64,000 nt of DNA from Moniliella sp. 'wahieum' (lineage: Eukaryota; Basidiomycota; Moniliellomycetes; Moniliellales; Moniliellaceae), in the NCBI GenBank assembly GCA_003971905.1, contig RSEE01000013.1, positions 248,001 to 312,000 on the forward strand, in the 5' to 3' direction. Below, piece by piece: positions 9,533-21,398 of the stretch; position 1 is the stretch's first letter; each line of letters starts with the position of its first letter. A program made the translations under genes and the position numbers. The notes under the pieces are model-generated. The model was not told the origin of the DNA, searched no databases, and worked only from the letters and a program-made list of their open reading frames with translations.

Positions 9533-12500
9533 ATGCCGGCACCCACAGGCACACTCAAAGTCTGGCTCCACGGCCATGTCCATGGCCACGACCATGACCT
9601 TCCTCCCTCACCCCACTCCCGTTGGGCCACCCACTCCGTGGCTTTCGCCCTCATCCTCCCCCCACCGGCCTTATCCTTCTGCCTCCCTCCTCGCCCGCCC
9701 CTCCCAGCCCCACCAACGGTCGGACCAATGCTGCATACCGCCCTGCCGCCGGACCCTTTCAATCCGCCCGCAATTCAAGTATCCATTGAGGTGCGGCCCC
9801 TATCGGACGAGGTCACAATGTTTGGGCCGAGTCAAACTTCAACCCACTACTCCCTCGCCGGCACCACCGTCTTGACCGTCAGACGCGCACCCCCATCCGT
9901 CTCGGCCCCCCTTCTCGCTCTCCTCTGGTCGACTTGCCCGATGAGCTGTTGCATGTGCGACGCATCCAAGTCGCATTTACTGGCTACTCTCTTTTTCATG
10001 ACCACGCCGGCCACTTTGCTGCCGTCAAGCTCGCCGATGTCAAACACGAGCTCCTACCACCGGAGGGCGCTCACATCTCCCTCGCCGGTCTCATTGTTCC
10101 AGGCTCTGCTCAGCCAGTCCATTCTAGCCCTCTGGATCGGACTCCTCCCCCCCCCTCTCTCGCCGACCATGCATCTAAAGAACCGCTCAGCATCCTCCGC
10201 AGTAGCTGCAGCAGGTACTACCCAAAATCCTTTCGAACCTCCAATTCGAGATTGAATTTGACATTCCAATAGCAGGGAGCTTGCCCCCATCTCTCCGGAC
10301 GTCGTTTGGGGCAACGTTTTACACATTGCAAGCACAGGTTGAGTTTTCTCCCTCGCCGTCTTTGCGTACCTCTCTTCGTACAAACAGCCCTGCGTTCCGC
10401 CCCAATGCCCCGTCACGAGTACCCCCTGCGATACGATTAATCGGCGCACGTCCAGTCTCGGCAACTCGCATGTCCGCCGTGTCGCATCCACCACGGAGTT
10501 GGGCCCCCTGGCCAAGCGGCTAGCTTCTGGGCTTCCTGGGCCATACACTCCACAGGCAACGGACCAATGTGGGACTGTCGCGGCCATTCCATCTACTTCG
10601 GCGATCCTTGAGGGCGCCCAGCGCCCGCCCTTCCAGTCCAAGGTGAAACGTCTCCCCTCAGTGGGTTCGTCTATGCAATTCTCTTTGCCTCTACGTGCAG
10701 CGGGCTATCCCGGGGCAGGAGAAGTGTACGGTGCTGAAGGCAACAGCAAGGGAAAAAGTCGATCTCGTTGGTTTGTTGGCAATCGGACTTCGCATATAAG
10801 GCGCCACAGCACATCACCTACCTCTCCCTTGCTACTGCAATACAGACCACATTTCTCTGGCCTCGCATCTCGGACAAGGCGTTGAGAGGGATGTATCGTC
10901 CCGAATTGCAGCCGCCCGTTCCGTTAGTGCTTCTGTTGCTCCGCATGGATTCGATCACAGCAGACCGTGCTCCGTGTTGGTTCTTCCCCCGTATCAAGTC
11001 CGGTGATGGTGGTGGTGCTACGCAGATGTAGGGACGTGGTGCCTGCTCCTGTAGCCAGGATTGTCCTGGGCAACTTGACAGGTATTCCCATGGACCCACC
11101 TACCACCCCGACAGCCACTGCCGCCCTACCACAACTGCAACACTACCATCCAACAGTCCAACGCCTGTTTTATCGGCATCCCTGCCGATACATCACGTGG
11201 TGTCTGGCGTTCGGCTTCTGTACTCCGCGCGACGTCGATGGAGGGAAGAACGAGCCGAGAACGGACGGGCGAGGCCAATTCGTCAGCCTCTCCCGCGCCT
11301 GAAGAGAAGCCCACCCCCCACCCCGCCTTAACGATGGCCAGCGTCGTACGAATGCAAGGCACATCTATTCCTCATCTGGAGAAACAGAAGGCGTGCGGAT
11401 GCATTACTTTGCCCATCGCCCTGTGCTGCAGGCTCCGCGTACATTCCATTCCGCAGCTGAGTCCAAGATCGCCCAGGTCCAGCGCCGTGCCGAGAAGGAG
11501 GGTAGAAGCATCCCGGCATTGGCCAGTCTTGAGCAGAAGTACTCGACTCGACTTCCTCTTCAACTCGTCCTTTCCGTCCCAGCTCACGTCCGCACACGTG
11601 GCCCAAACACAGGGATGCTCACCTTCTCCATACATCTGAGTCTGTCCCACCCACACCAGTGGGCATGGAGGTATATATGCCAGCATGGTGGCCTCCGTCT
11701 GCGTACGATGGAAATGGCCTGCATCCAGACCGAAAAGCATTGGTACGTTTACGTTCTTCTTTCTGTTGGACCCATTCAATTGATTGGCCGGTGAAATTGA
11801 CGGTGATTTCTTGACAGTACCGTCCCTTCTCGTACCTTTCGCTTCAATTTCCCCCTTTTGTTGGATAGCCCAATCGAGGCTAAGGAGCTACCAGAGATTG
11901 AGGAACCGAATCATGTCCCCCGCTCGCGTGCGTTGGGGCCAGAGGAGGCGTATTTACGCAAGGGGTACGACCGTCACTGTGTGGAGCGCTGCCGGCAAAT
12001 TCTTCTGGCCGGCTTGGGTCCCACGGCGGCGGAGCAGAATGCGGAAGTGTCGAGAGTCATCACCATTGGCCCTCCCACCGCCATGCCCAACAGTAAAATA
12101 CGAATGCTGCTGCGACTTTAGGTTCAGGGGTTGATCCGATTGGTCCCGCTCCTTCGCCCGCTCTGAACGACGTGGTCGCTCATCGTCCACTCCGGGTAGA
12201 GAGGACCAATCCGCGAAGACTGGGACTGGATGGTGGGTGGGCAGCGCGCGAAATGGGGCCGAGTCTCCCTGTGGGTTCCCTATCAGCCTTGCGCGATCGG
12301 AGCACCAAGTAACCAGGAAATGGCACAAGCGCGAGCTATCCGTGCCCACGGGATCGCCCATCCCGCTCGGCTTCACTTTCTCCCTGGTACCCCCAGCGTT
12401 CACTCCCACGCCCGATCGTCAATTTCCCGCAGGCCCGTCTCAGCGTCGGCGCCTCGCCGCGTTGGCCTGGCATCGGTTTACTGGTCTTACTTCTTCTGTA

Positions 12501-13456
12501 GGGGACACTGACGTGGATCCGATGATGCGTGACAATCCAGCCGATCCCGTGGAAGAGATGGAACAAAGAGAAGAGTTGGATTCGTCAGTGCGGGAGGGCG
12601 TCGCTCGTCGGCCCAAATAGGGACGGCTATCCCTCCTGGAGCAGGATCTGCTCCGATCGCAAGTAATGCCCCCCTGCAGCGTCTGCCTCGACCTCCGGTC
12701 AAGACACATCTGGAAAGGGCAAAGAGCCAGAGTCCCATGCTTCTTACACCTTTGATGGGGCCGATGGTCATGGGTGGATCTCACTTCCGCTGGGTAAAAA
12801 TGACGGTGAACCTGCCGCTCGTCACCTTTCCCGAGATGCAAGATGGCACGTCGGAGGCAGCGCGCTGATGCCAGATTTCGATGGTCCCTTTTCCCGCATC
12901 CGTCATCGTTTGCAGCTCAAACTCTCCTTCCATGCGCCAGGTCGGCACAATGGGGGTGGTCTCAATCGCTGGTGATCGCTGTGCCCATCCGGTTCTCCGA
13001 ACCTCCACCGGGTCTGGCCCCAGGAGCAGCTAGGCTCTGGGCATCCATCACGGCCTGTCCCGCGCGCGCGAGCGACATGGTAGAACCCTTACCGGCCTAT
13101 ACCCAGCTCTTTCATGAAGACGGCACGCGCCTCTCGGAGGAAGGAAACCTTCCGCGGTACCCGGGACGCTGCCAGCTGGGCAAAACGTCAGAGGACAGCT
13201 CGTCGCTAGAGCTGGCCGAGTCTACCCGCCCAGTCAGTCCAGCGTTGGTGTTCCGTTCCGGGGCCGGGCCGAGTTTGAGGCCGGCAGAGGGAGCGGCCGG
13301 GGCGTCTCCCTCCTGCTCCTCCGGCCTCGGTTCGAGCGTGGCAGTGGCAGTGGAAGCATCAGAGGACAGAGCCGCGGTCGCGCAGTATCATCAGGACGAG
13401 CAAGTGGACGCGGAACAGTTGGGGTGGACGAAGAGGGGTATGATGAACGGTTGTGA
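9533..13456 (+). CDS. LDB19-type arrestin-domain trafficking adaptor
   Basis: Alpha-arrestins recruit Rsp5-type ubiquitin ligases to plasma-membrane transporters. An N-terminal arrestin fold is visible: PPAIQVSIEVRPL, STHYSLAGTTVLTVRRAP, then LHVRRIQVAFTGYSLFHDHA and, near 10230, FEIEFDIPIAGSLPPSLRTS and ATFYTLQAQVEFSP. Further on, FSRIRHRLQLKLSFHAPG (about 12900) looks like the end of the C-terminal arrestin fold. LPAYTQLFHEDGTRL (about 13090) is the typical LDB19 tail motif. The last frame closes with DEEGYDERL-stop at 13456. The span of 3.9 kb is long and crosses many frame changes, a mix of introns and probable one-base errors, so internal exon ends are not resolved. Start at 9533 is the ATG (MPAPTGTLKVW) of the first conserved frame. 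Confidence 0.68.
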
Positions 13457-14865
13457 AGTCTGTGCTTTCGGGGGAGGGAGTAGGTGCCTCTGCTGCCATC
13501 ACATCCTAGTAGCACGGTACTCGTCCCTGTCCTTGTCGCACGCCAAAAGCCCTATACCCTTGAACCATGCACTTGCAGTACATAGGAGCTCTCGCTCCAG
13601 TATACTTCACCGAGATCTGAGTGCTGGATGCTGGACAGGGATTGAGGATATTGAGGAACAATGCACCACCAGACCACCAGACCGACACAGCGCTCTGGCC
13701 CGGGGCGGTGAGGCAGGGCAGGGGGCAGTGTAAGCGCATGCCAAGCTGCCAGGGCACGCTATATATTCACTCTCAACATTCAAACTGGCATGCCAAGCCG
13801 TGACCAGTGCTGCCAAGGGAAGGGTGAGGCGGGACAGTGGCGGGACGCGCCGGTCCAGCTTTTCTTGTCAGATCTCACATCTCACACCCGGCCCGAGCAC
13901 ACTCTTGGATGCATGGTGCATGACGTAGACGCGTGACGTCTCGCTTCTCAGATGGGAAAGCTTATCGCATCTTCAGATTTCTACAAGACCTTGGCCTTAA
14001 GCGCTTAAGCGCCTTGAAGCGTCCAGTCCTACATCCCACCCCCCTGGTGCCTCCCTTTGCCTGCTCGTCTCCAACTTGAAGTTCAAGCTCAAGCTTGAGC
14101 TCAAGCTTGCGCGCTGAGCGCATACTAATACAGAACTTTTTTTTGCCCGTACGTTGAAAACGTCGTTGATCGAACTGCGATAACCGGTAACCCTTTGGTT
14201 TCTCTCTGTTACCCACAAAAGGAATAGCCTCTGTACCTCAGGCCTGAAGGCCTCAGTATGCAACACCTCAAGTATTTTACCCGTTTCCACAGTTACCTTG
14301 CCCGGTGACGTGCAACGCGCACGGCCCACCATAATCGCTAGTAGTCACTGTTAGTTAGTTACTCCTGTCACTATTAGCGTCACTCTCAGCATCTCCGTTC
14401 CCAGCATCTCTTGGCGCGTCGGCCGCTCTCACGTAGTAGAGCCCGCGTCCCCGGGACCTGATAGGACTAGTGATGCTTCCCGTAGGCCAAGCTAAGCCTA
14501 GCCCCGGGACACAGTCGTGTGCGGGGGGTCTCATCGATCATCGTCCAGCTCTCGAGACCAAAAACTCATCCATATGCAACAGCTGCTATAATACCTTGTT
14601 GTGGCTGGGCAAGTCTGGGCATGCCAAGCTCTTGAGACTTTTAGGCTAAGGTGACAGTGACGACGCTTATAGAATCACCCACGGGCCTATATCATTCCCC
14701 CGATACTACTAGCTATCATAATGCCGATGCCTCGTTTTCAGCCCCACTGGCCATTCCATCATCGCTTGCCATTGGGCGGTTACACCACAGGTTGTTGCCG
14801 TATTTAGCCTTTTCCCTTCCTTCCAATCGCCCCCCATTTCTTCCACATCTCTCTCTACACTCACC
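13457..14865. other. Intergenic with several palindromic arrays
   Basis: No gene recognised. It holds ATGCAT near 13910, ACGCGT at 13929 followed 7 bp later by ACGTCT, AGCGCT at 14000, AAGCTT at 14091 and 14103, AGGCCT at 14240 and 14248, and ATCGAT at 14533. This is the densest cluster of these motifs in the window. Confidence 0.55.
14000..14253. repeat. Cluster of palindromic hexamers (AGCGCT, AAGCTT, AGGCCT)
   Basis: AGCGCT at 14000 with AGCGCC at 14008; AAGCTT at 14091 and 14103 flanking GAGCTC; AGGCCT at 14240 and 14248. Steps here are 8 or 12 bp rather than a clean 7, as if older arrays had acquired indels. Confidence 0.55.
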
Positions 14866-15753
14866 ATGGGGTTTTCCCGCTTCCTGGACCATCTGCGCCC
14901 GCGCTCCCATCAGACCAACAGCCGTCCCATCCCGACAACCCATAACCGGCGTCGCTCTGCCTCCCCTGACCATCCCAATGACGCTTCTGCCTGTCGGGAC
15001 AGTCGTGATTCCAGTCCAACAATCCACCGGCCCCGTTCTTCTTCCCCTTCCAGCTGCACGTGCCGCCGAACGTTCACGTCTTCATCGACATCTAGCGCAT
15101 CGGCCACTTCCTTGGGTCGCTCAGGTCTGAACTCCGACGAGGGCGGAGAACAATTGGACGAATTGATTGTGAAGAAGCACCGTCCGGCCGTGGAAACCAT
15201 CAAGGATGGGAGTACCCATTCGTCCTCTTCACTCTCAAAGGACCATAATGACCATCAGACGCTTCGCCAACACGAGTCCGGCACCACCACCACCACCACC
15301 ACCACCATCACCGCCGCCATCACCACCGCAAAGCAACCTGCTCGAAAGAGCTCAATCCAAAAGACATCCCTTCCACCCAACTGCCTGTACTGTCACCTCG
15401 CTCCCCGTCCTGATCCAGACCGACGATCTTCCCGCCAACCTAGTAGTTCATCGGAGTCTTCCTTGCAAAGAACCAAGGCCCAAGCTCGACTTTCTGGGAA
15501 GAAAGCAGGGGACGGTAAAAGTGCACCCGGTACGAATGCCCGACTCTCCTTCCCCCGACAGGCTCCGTCGGCCGCCCCCACGACCACAACAGCGCGTCTC
15601 TCCGTTCCGAGTGCTCGCGATGCTCCTGCTGCCGTTCCTCTCCCCACATCCTATTCTCTCATTTGGCCCCATGCCCTTCTTGCCTCCACCTTGACCCCCC
15701 ACCCATCGGTTGTGGCCAAAGGAACTCAAGGAAAGGCAATGGTCCGGACATGA
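14866..15753 (+). CDS. Ser/Thr-rich disordered protein
   Basis: One uninterrupted frame of 295 codons starts at an ATG in good context (CACCATGG), preceded by a pyrimidine-rich leader. The protein begins MGFSRFLDHLRPRSHQ and is rich in Ser, Thr, Pro and Arg. There are runs such as TTTTTTTTIT from a CAC/ACC triplet repeat near 15283-15330, and SRQPSSSSESSLQ. No domain, signal peptide or membrane segment is recognised except a mildly hydrophobic patch near the C-terminus (SLIWPHALLASTL). It may be a regulatory or cell-wall-associated disordered protein; I do not assign a function. Being unbroken, unlike most neighbours, it could be a chance frame in GC-rich DNA, but codon bias and the start context favour a gene. 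Confidence 0.5.
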   Translation: MGFSRFLDHLRPRSHQTNSRPIPTTHNRRRSASPDHPNDASACRDSRDSSPTIHRPRSSSPSSCTCRRTFTSSSTSSASATSLGRSGLNSDEGGEQLDELIVKKHRPAVETIKDGSTHSSSSLSKDHNDHQTLRQHESGTTTTTTTTITAAITTAKQPARKSSIQKTSLPPNCLYCHLAPRPDPDRRSSRQPSSSSESSLQRTKAQARLSGKKAGDGKSAPGTNARLSFPRQAPSAAPTTTTARLSVPSARDAPAAVPLPTSYSLIWPHALLASTLTPHPSVVAKGTQGKAMVRT

Positions 15754-15896
15754 ATCGCAGTCGTCGTTGGTAATCATCTACTCTTGTGTTAGAGGCGTTG
15801 TAGGTTTTGTTGTCTTCACACCGGGTGAATGACTGTTGTTTGGTCGGGCGATGCATTATATATTGCAGTTTATCTCGTGTCATTCGAAGCCATCGC

Positions 15897-15985
15897 GGCG
15901 AGATAGCGAAGTGGTTAACGCGCTGTGTTCAGGTTCTTCCTAACCGCAGTCCTCCGGGGCGTGGGTTCGAATCCCACTCTCGTCA
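15897..15985 (+). tRNA. tRNA-Leu (anticodon CAG), intron-containing
   Basis: A full cloverleaf folds. The acceptor stem GGCGAGA pairs with TCTCGTC, discriminator A at 15985. The D-arm has A-box TAGCGAAGTGG. Anticodon stem CTGTG pairs with CGCAG and the loop carries CAG at 15930-15932. A type II variable arm and T-arm GTGGG-TTCGAAT-CCCAC (B box) follow. A 10-nt intron (15934-15943) sits one base 3' of the anticodon, the canonical place. An 8-T Pol III terminator follows at 15990-15997. The long variable arm plus CAG identifies leucine, which implies standard CUG decoding. Confidence 0.95.
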
Positions 15986-15989
15986 TCCA

Positions 15990-15997
15990 TTTTTTTT
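15990..15997 (+). terminator. Pol III terminator of tRNA-Leu
   Basis: A run of eight T residues starts five bases after the tRNA 3' end. Confidence 0.85.
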
Positions 15998-16163
15998 CGT
16001 TCGGAGGCAGTCGCTCTTTCTCGATTCAGCCATTGGATGTTCCATGCATTGCATGTAGTGCGACAGGAGGACGATGCACAAAATGCAAAGCTCATGTCCA
16101 GATGATACCGGGACACATTATGCTCACATTTCGTAGTGGCCTCAATCTAATGAATGGTGCCTC

Positions 16164-17018
16164 TCACACTTTATCCTCGTCCTCTTTGACACCATAAGCG
16201 ACTTTGCGACGATACGTATTTTGATCCCGAAGCCATTGCCGGTACTCATGCAACGATCCAATCTTTTCCCCCTGCAAAGACAATGGAAACACGCGCAGTC
16301 AATAAACACACATCAGAATGACGGTCACAGTTCTGGTTATTACGGAGGGAGAAAACGCACATAAAAATCAGGGATAGGGTTCTTTCCGGAGGTGGAAACC
16401 AAGGTCAGATATGAGAACAGAGATAACAGGAACGGAGATGGAGAGGCGTACCTGGACGCTTTGCATCATGGGGTCCACACGGTTTTGACGGATATGGTCA
16501 AAGAAGGCCTTGTCTTTCTGGGCAATGGACTCGGCTTTAGACCGGTTCACCCACGCCCACAGAGTCGATCCAATCGCTGGGCCAAGGAGCAAGCCAGCTC
16601 CCGTACCGACTAGCACGCCCGCCGCCGAGAGAAGCATGGGATCAATACCGGCAAACGTAAAGGGCATCCCATTGGCGGTAAGATAAGCCGCACTGCCCGC
16701 ACCCGTCAGGAAGGTCGTGGGCCATGTGAAGAACATGCTGGCTGTGCGGCGCTGTTTGCGCAGCTTGAGATATTCGTCCCATGTCACAGGTGCTTTCCCC
16801 TGAGCTGCAGCCTCGGCTGCGGCGGCAGCCTTTGACTGAGCGTGACGGGTGCTCTCGTGGCTGGCGCGGGGGGTGGGCTCGGCACAGGCGACGCTTGAGG
16901 AGACTAGTGTCCTGTTCGCAGCGGGGGGGGAAGTCACGAGGCGGACCGGTGTGGGACGGAGGGCGCTGTTGAGGATGGACATGTCCGCAAGAGGTGTGGT
17001 AGCAGCCGAGCCGGGCAA
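16164..17018 (-). CDS. PAM17: Pam17, mitochondrial import motor subunit
   Basis: Pam17 helps assemble the presequence-translocase-associated motor at the inner mitochondrial membrane. Exon 1 runs to 16452 and contains VTWDEYLKLRKQRRTASMFF, then two hydrophobic segments around GAGSAAYLTANG and AAGVLVGTGAGLLLGP. IGSTLWAWVNRSK and HIRQNRVDPMMQSVQ follow, all in family order. Exon 2 (16361-16381) adds NPIPDFY and exon 3 (16164-16271) adds GEKIGSLHEYRQWLRDQN and ends EDEDKV-stop. Introns are 70 and 89 nt with GT-AG ends. The N-terminal stretch MSILNSALRPTPVRLV, from an inner ATG at 16982, is the better presequence start. The frame opens at 17018. No disruption is seen. Divergent from Cks1. Confidence 0.93.
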
Positions 17019-17418
17019 GTTGGCTGGCGGTAGTGCAGGTGTGGGGCCGTGCGCCGTAGCATGTAAGCGCTACGCCGTAATCGTATTGGGATTCCGAGGT
17101 GCGGAACACGGTGCCGAAAGCGACTAGCCGCCCACGTGACAAGCAGTCTCACCAGCACAATGGGGAACGCATTATTGATGGTGGCGAGGCGTCGGAGTTC
17201 TGAGTCTGAGATCCGAGATGCGCCAGCCAGCTGAAATTTGAAACGATGGTTCCACGCTGGAAGCGGGACTTGCTGCCCTTCTACAGTCGCCTCGTCAGCT
17301 GTACTTGGCCAGTTGAAACATTGCAGCTGCAGCGAGCCAGACGACGTGTTGGTTCCGTTTCTTGACGCAGGCCATCTGATCTCGTGTGGCCTCATTGTGG
17401 TCTTGGCCGCCATCCATC

Positions 17419-17817
17419 ATGTCCAAGCGACGCGAGTATTCGTACGATGAGCTGGTGGCCCGCATCCACTACTCAGACAAGTATGCCGATGACGAGTGGG
17501 AGTACCGCCATGTGATCCTCCCAAGCAACTTCTCAAGCAGCTCCCTGAGGAGTACTTTGACCCCAACGAGCCCGGGGTTCTGCGCAAGCTCACCGACGAG
17601 CAATGGCGCTCGATTGGCATCCAGCAATCGCCCGGGTGGGAGCACTACGAAGTACATGGTATGTTGTCATTGTTTCGTACTTTCTCTCTTCTTTTACACC
17701 CAACACACCTTGTGCACTCTCTCTAACCACATTCCTTCGCCAGCCCCTGAGCCACACATCCTCCTCTTTCGCCGGGAGAAGGACTATGCGGAGAAGTACC
17801 TGCAGAATTACCAATGA
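17419..17817 (+). CDS. CKS1: Cks1/Suc1 cyclin-dependent kinase subunit
   Basis: Small adaptor that binds Cdk1 and phosphorylated substrates in cell-cycle control. It starts [19 protein letters not shown], then [48 protein letters not shown] and, after an intron at 17659-17743 (85 nt, CTAAC branch site), [20 protein letters not shown]. These are the anion-binding and [12 protein letters not shown] signatures. Length is about 104 residues, normal for fungal Cks1. One base is missing in a C run at about 17521 (CTC-CC-AAG where CTC-CCC-AAG restores the frame). In such a conserved essential gene this is almost surely a sequence error. It is convergent with UBE2W. Confidence 0.95.
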   Translation: MSKRREYSYDELVARIHYSDKYADDEWEYRHVILPSNFSSSSLRSTLTPTSPGFCASSPTSNGARLASSNRPGGSTTKYMVCCHCFVLSLFFYTQHTLCTLSNHIPSPAPEPHILLFRREKDYAEKYLQNYQ

Positions 17818-18208
17818 GCCACTTGAAGCTGCGTTCGTTATCTTCTCTATCTGAGCGCCGTGGATGATAGAAATCCCAGACCCCCCGCTTCAAACCCAGT
17901 CTACGTCGGCTTTGTTGTCCATGTACCCACATGTGCCTGTCTCATTCTCCCCTACCCGATCAATTCGTTTATACGGAGGAAACGACTAGGGAAGGCAAAT
18001 AGCTATGCATGGCAGCAAAGCATGCATGCATGCACTCTTCAATCGCAGAGGAGTCCAATCGCAATGGGCGCGGCAGGCTTTGTTGGGCTGAGAGTACCGC
18101 TCCACATCCCAGTGTCCAGAAATGGGGCGAGGAAAGCTGCTAAGCCGAAGGTTGCGAGTGGGAGGGGCGAGATCCATGGCACAGCTCCCCGGCAGATGGG
18201 TTCGTAGT

Positions 18209-18750
18209 TTAGCAGGTGTCGTCATGAAATTGCCATTGAGTCTTCTTGGGGTTGCTGGGCGCAGTGCGAACATATCTGTCGTTCCCTGGAGGCAGCTCCT
18301 TTTCTGTACAGCAGGTACGTTAGCTTTGAAGGAGCAGAGGTCAAGCGAACATACCTTGCACGAGGCAAGCATGCTCTGGAGCGTCAACAAGATGGCCTCG
18401 ACGCTGAGCACGGGGGACCACTCGTCTCCCAAGATGTTGGCGCAAATGTGGCCGTTGCTGTAGATATGGGGGTGCATGGGCGCTTGCCAAGGGGCGGGCG
18501 AGGTGACAAAGGTCACCTCTGGACATTCGAATGGGTAGCGGCTGTCAAACTTGACCCGTACTCGGAACGTTTCGCCTTCAAACACCGAGTTGCCCAAGAC
18601 GCTTAATGAAAAGATCCACTCGGGCAGAGAACCGGCGCTACCTCCTGCAGCCTCGTCGCTGACGCTAACGAGCGCAATGCCAGCCGGGCATCCCTTGGTG
18701 CGCAGAGCTCGCAACTCCTTGGCAATTCGTTTTCCCGATGCTCCAGACAT
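18209..18750 (-). CDS. Ubiquitin-conjugating enzyme E2 W-like
   Basis: A ubiquitin-conjugating enzyme of the UBE2W/UBC16 type, a class that can ubiquitinate protein N-termini. The protein starts MSGASGKRIAKELRALRTKG. It has a UBC core with FRVRVKFDSRYPFECPEVTF and the active-site cysteine in SNGHICANILGDEWSP. LLTLQSMLASCK follows, then exon 2 with ELPPGNDRYVRTAP and the W-type end NPKKTQWQFHDDTC-stop. The intron lies between SCK and ELPP. The phase is one base short at the junction (AAAA where five A would fit), again homopolymer-like. The insert AAGGSAGSLPEW in the N-terminal half is unusual. An in-frame upstream extension to 18846 exists, but family comparison favours the ATG at 18750. Confidence 0.92.
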
Positions 18751-20289
18751 GTGGTGGGAAAAGAAAAAGCAGTTGTGGTGGCTGCCCAGGAGGTGGCAAA
18801 TGATCCGAGTGGAGCTTGTAGCTTGGAGGGGGGCGTCTACGTACAAGCTCGGGCCGTTGCTCGGCCGTTCGACGTTCAGGTGGCCGCCTCAGAGCACCCA
18901 GGCTCAGGCCGCCCCAGCCTGAGCTCAAACCGAGGGCAAGCCTGCTGTCCATGCGTACAACTTGAACGTTCAATATATCGCCACGCCTCGCCTCGAGCAT
19001 CATCGATCGATCATCGATCACCTGATCGGTCACCTGACCTGACATGTGACAGGCTGATCATAACCACGCCACCTCCCTCGGACCACACCCACCCACTTGC
19101 TTGCCTTCCTGCCTTCCTGCAACCATCCAACTGTCGTTTCCATCGGCCCTTCAATCTACCACTGCTAGGCCCACCAGCCACCCCCTTCTCCTCACTATGG
19201 TAGGCAAGCTGCCAACCTCAATGAACCAGCCCATCCTCGGACAAGGCACAGGACAATCATAACCCTCGCTCTCGAATCAACAAAAGCAGTACATCCGCAA
19301 TGTGACCTGTGACGGCCTTCTGTATGTGCTTCCTGATCGTCTCCTCAGGCCTTGGCACCATCTTTTATCCCCTTCCTATGTATTTACCGCGTCACCTAGT
19401 CCCGTGGAATGAGGAGAAGAGCCACAAGATTTGATTGGATCACACCAGTCGGCCTATGGAGGAGTTTCTTGACTTTTCCACAATCCCGGGATAGCGATCT
19501 TCCGTCTCTCTTTGATGATGCATGGGAAAGGAAAGCCACTGATGCCCTTGGGGAGGGAAGACGGGGCCCTCTCGTTAACCCGTTACACAGCGAGCTGTCC
19601 GCGCGAATGGTCTGATTATGGGCTTGCCATGTCAAGCCGCTAATGGCGCCTTGTGGATGTGGATCAAACCTCCATATTTGGCCCAGGGGCCTCACCCAAG
19701 AGATCAATCAAGTTCTGCACCGTGCCTACTCGCAACACCCATACACTGTAAACCGTACGCTTCTTCATTGTTGCCCATCTCCGCCCAGGCAGCACACGCG
19801 ACGGCGTGGCACTTGTACCAACCGAACTGGGACGGATGAGGTGCCAGAGAGATGTCCCGCGTGGGTCTTGGGACCGCCACCAAAGTTCTATATAGCTTCA
19901 CCGCACCCTTAAAACCTTACATCAAAATAGTGAGATATCGAAATCATCCCGCTCAGATAAAGGTCGACAGGAGCAGTGGGATTACGAGGCTTGTGGATAT
20001 CATCGGAAGATGGTCTTAAAAGCTCGAATTTAGCAGGGATCAACCAACTGGTGCGAATCACCTCACTGTTGAGGCAGTAGACAACGGTGCAGGAGGGGAC
20101 GCGGCCACCGTTGGGAAGAAAATAGAAAGCTATGCTGACTACTACGTAGCCGTGCAGCCCAACGCGCTGAGCTATCACAGACGGGAGAGCAACCGCGCTC
20201 TGCTGCTAGCGGTGGTCCTGCCAATGTACAAGGCCCCGCCCTTCCCGCCTCCCAGATCGCCCCGTCCCAGCATGTTTTTGGAGGGCCCT
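18751..20289. other. Intergenic, no gene recognised
   Basis: Contains ATCGAT arrays at 19002-19018, an ACATGT near 19043 and short CCTTCCTGC repeats near 19095. Short frames on both strands do not resemble known proteins. The right end merges into an LTR-element fossil. Confidence 0.45.
19002..19018. repeat. Palindrome array ATCGAT
   Basis: ATCGAT at 19002 and 19013, embedded in CATCGATCGATCATCGATCA. It lies about 250 bp upstream of the UBE2W start. Confidence 0.6.
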
Positions 20290-21398
20290 GTGCAGTCATT
20301 TAGGCATCCACTGGAGCCTCAGCACGGCGTATCACCCCCAATCGGACGGACAGACGGAGAGAATAAACCAGGTTCTCGAACAGCACCTTCGTTGCTACCT
20401 GAATTAGTAGCAGTCAACCTGGATTGATATTCTCCCCATGGCCGAGTTTGCTTACAACTCTTCTTCCCACTTCAGTACAGGCGCGTCCCCTTTTTTCCTT
20501 AGGTATGGCTACTCGCCCCACGGCGAGTTAGCGGCAACCTCATCGGCCGTGCTAAACACCGCATCGTAATACCTCGAGGGTCTCCGCTCGGCCCAGGCCG
20601 TAGCTCGGAAGACGCTAGCTGCAGCCCAGGAGCGGTATCAGCACTAATGCGCGGATCAGCATCGCACCGGGGCCGACTCCTTTGAAGTTGGTCAACCGGT
20701 TTTGGTCCGTCGCGATGGCTACTTGTCCACCCAACGTCCTTCAGAAGAGTTGGATTACCGCTAGCTGGGACCTTTTCCAATCGTTCGTGCTGTCGTCCGC
20801 GCTGTGTATCAAGTTCGCCTGCCTGATTGGCTTCATATCCACGATGTGTTCCACACCTCCCGGTTGCGCGCCTACAGTCCAGGCGACGAGGTCCCTAACC
20901 GCTTGGTCGAGCCCCCTCCCCCCCTTTCCGAGTATGCCGACGATGGGGCGGTTCATCACGAGGTCCAGAAGGTTCTTGACTCCCGCTGTAAGGGTCTCGG
21001 TGGACGTCTCGAGTGCTTTGTTCATTTCCGAGGCTACCCTGTCCAGGAGCGGAAGTGCATGCCAGCTGCGGACATGTCCATTGACGCCGACCCGGTGGTT
21101 CGTTTCCATGCGATGTAACCCGACAAGCCTGTTCCCCGCGGCTGTCGCATGGTCCTTGCCCTCCTTCTCCAACGCCGGGGAGGTGAGGTCTGAAAGGAGG
21201 CAATGCCATCGAATGACTAAACTCGCTCTCCAATTTCCAATTCTGCATCCTGTGTCTCTCGCTCTTCCTTTCCCTTTTGCTTCTGTTCTCTGTGCTCCGC
21301 GCGATATGCCTTCTGTTTCCGCCCACACGAACGATCTTGCCTTTCCCCTCCGCCTCTGACAGGGCCCTGGTCTCCCTCGTTTAGTCCCGACTGTTACA
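20290..21398 (+). mobile_element. Ty3/Gypsy-type (chromovirus) fossil, 3' part
   Basis: Fossil of a Ty3/Gypsy-family LTR element. Recognisable parts are the end of an integrase core (about 20310-20410, with the HPQ-x-DGQTER-x-N region), an integrase C-terminal segment and a chromodomain-like end (about 20800-21110, VFHTSRLRAYSPGD and later VQKVLDSR). A purine-rich tract and a candidate short LTR (about 21191-21398) follow, with TG...CA ends. Gag, protease and RT are not present. The copy is clearly broken and partial, so it is old. Confidence 0.8.

Noticed and set aside
17986-18208. C-terminal extension of the E2 frame
   Set aside because: Reads through the intron; the spliced tail NPKKTQWQFHDDTC matches the family end.
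20063-20299. Short frame near 20063-20299 as a separate gene
   Set aside because: No recognisable features and next to an LTR-element fossil.
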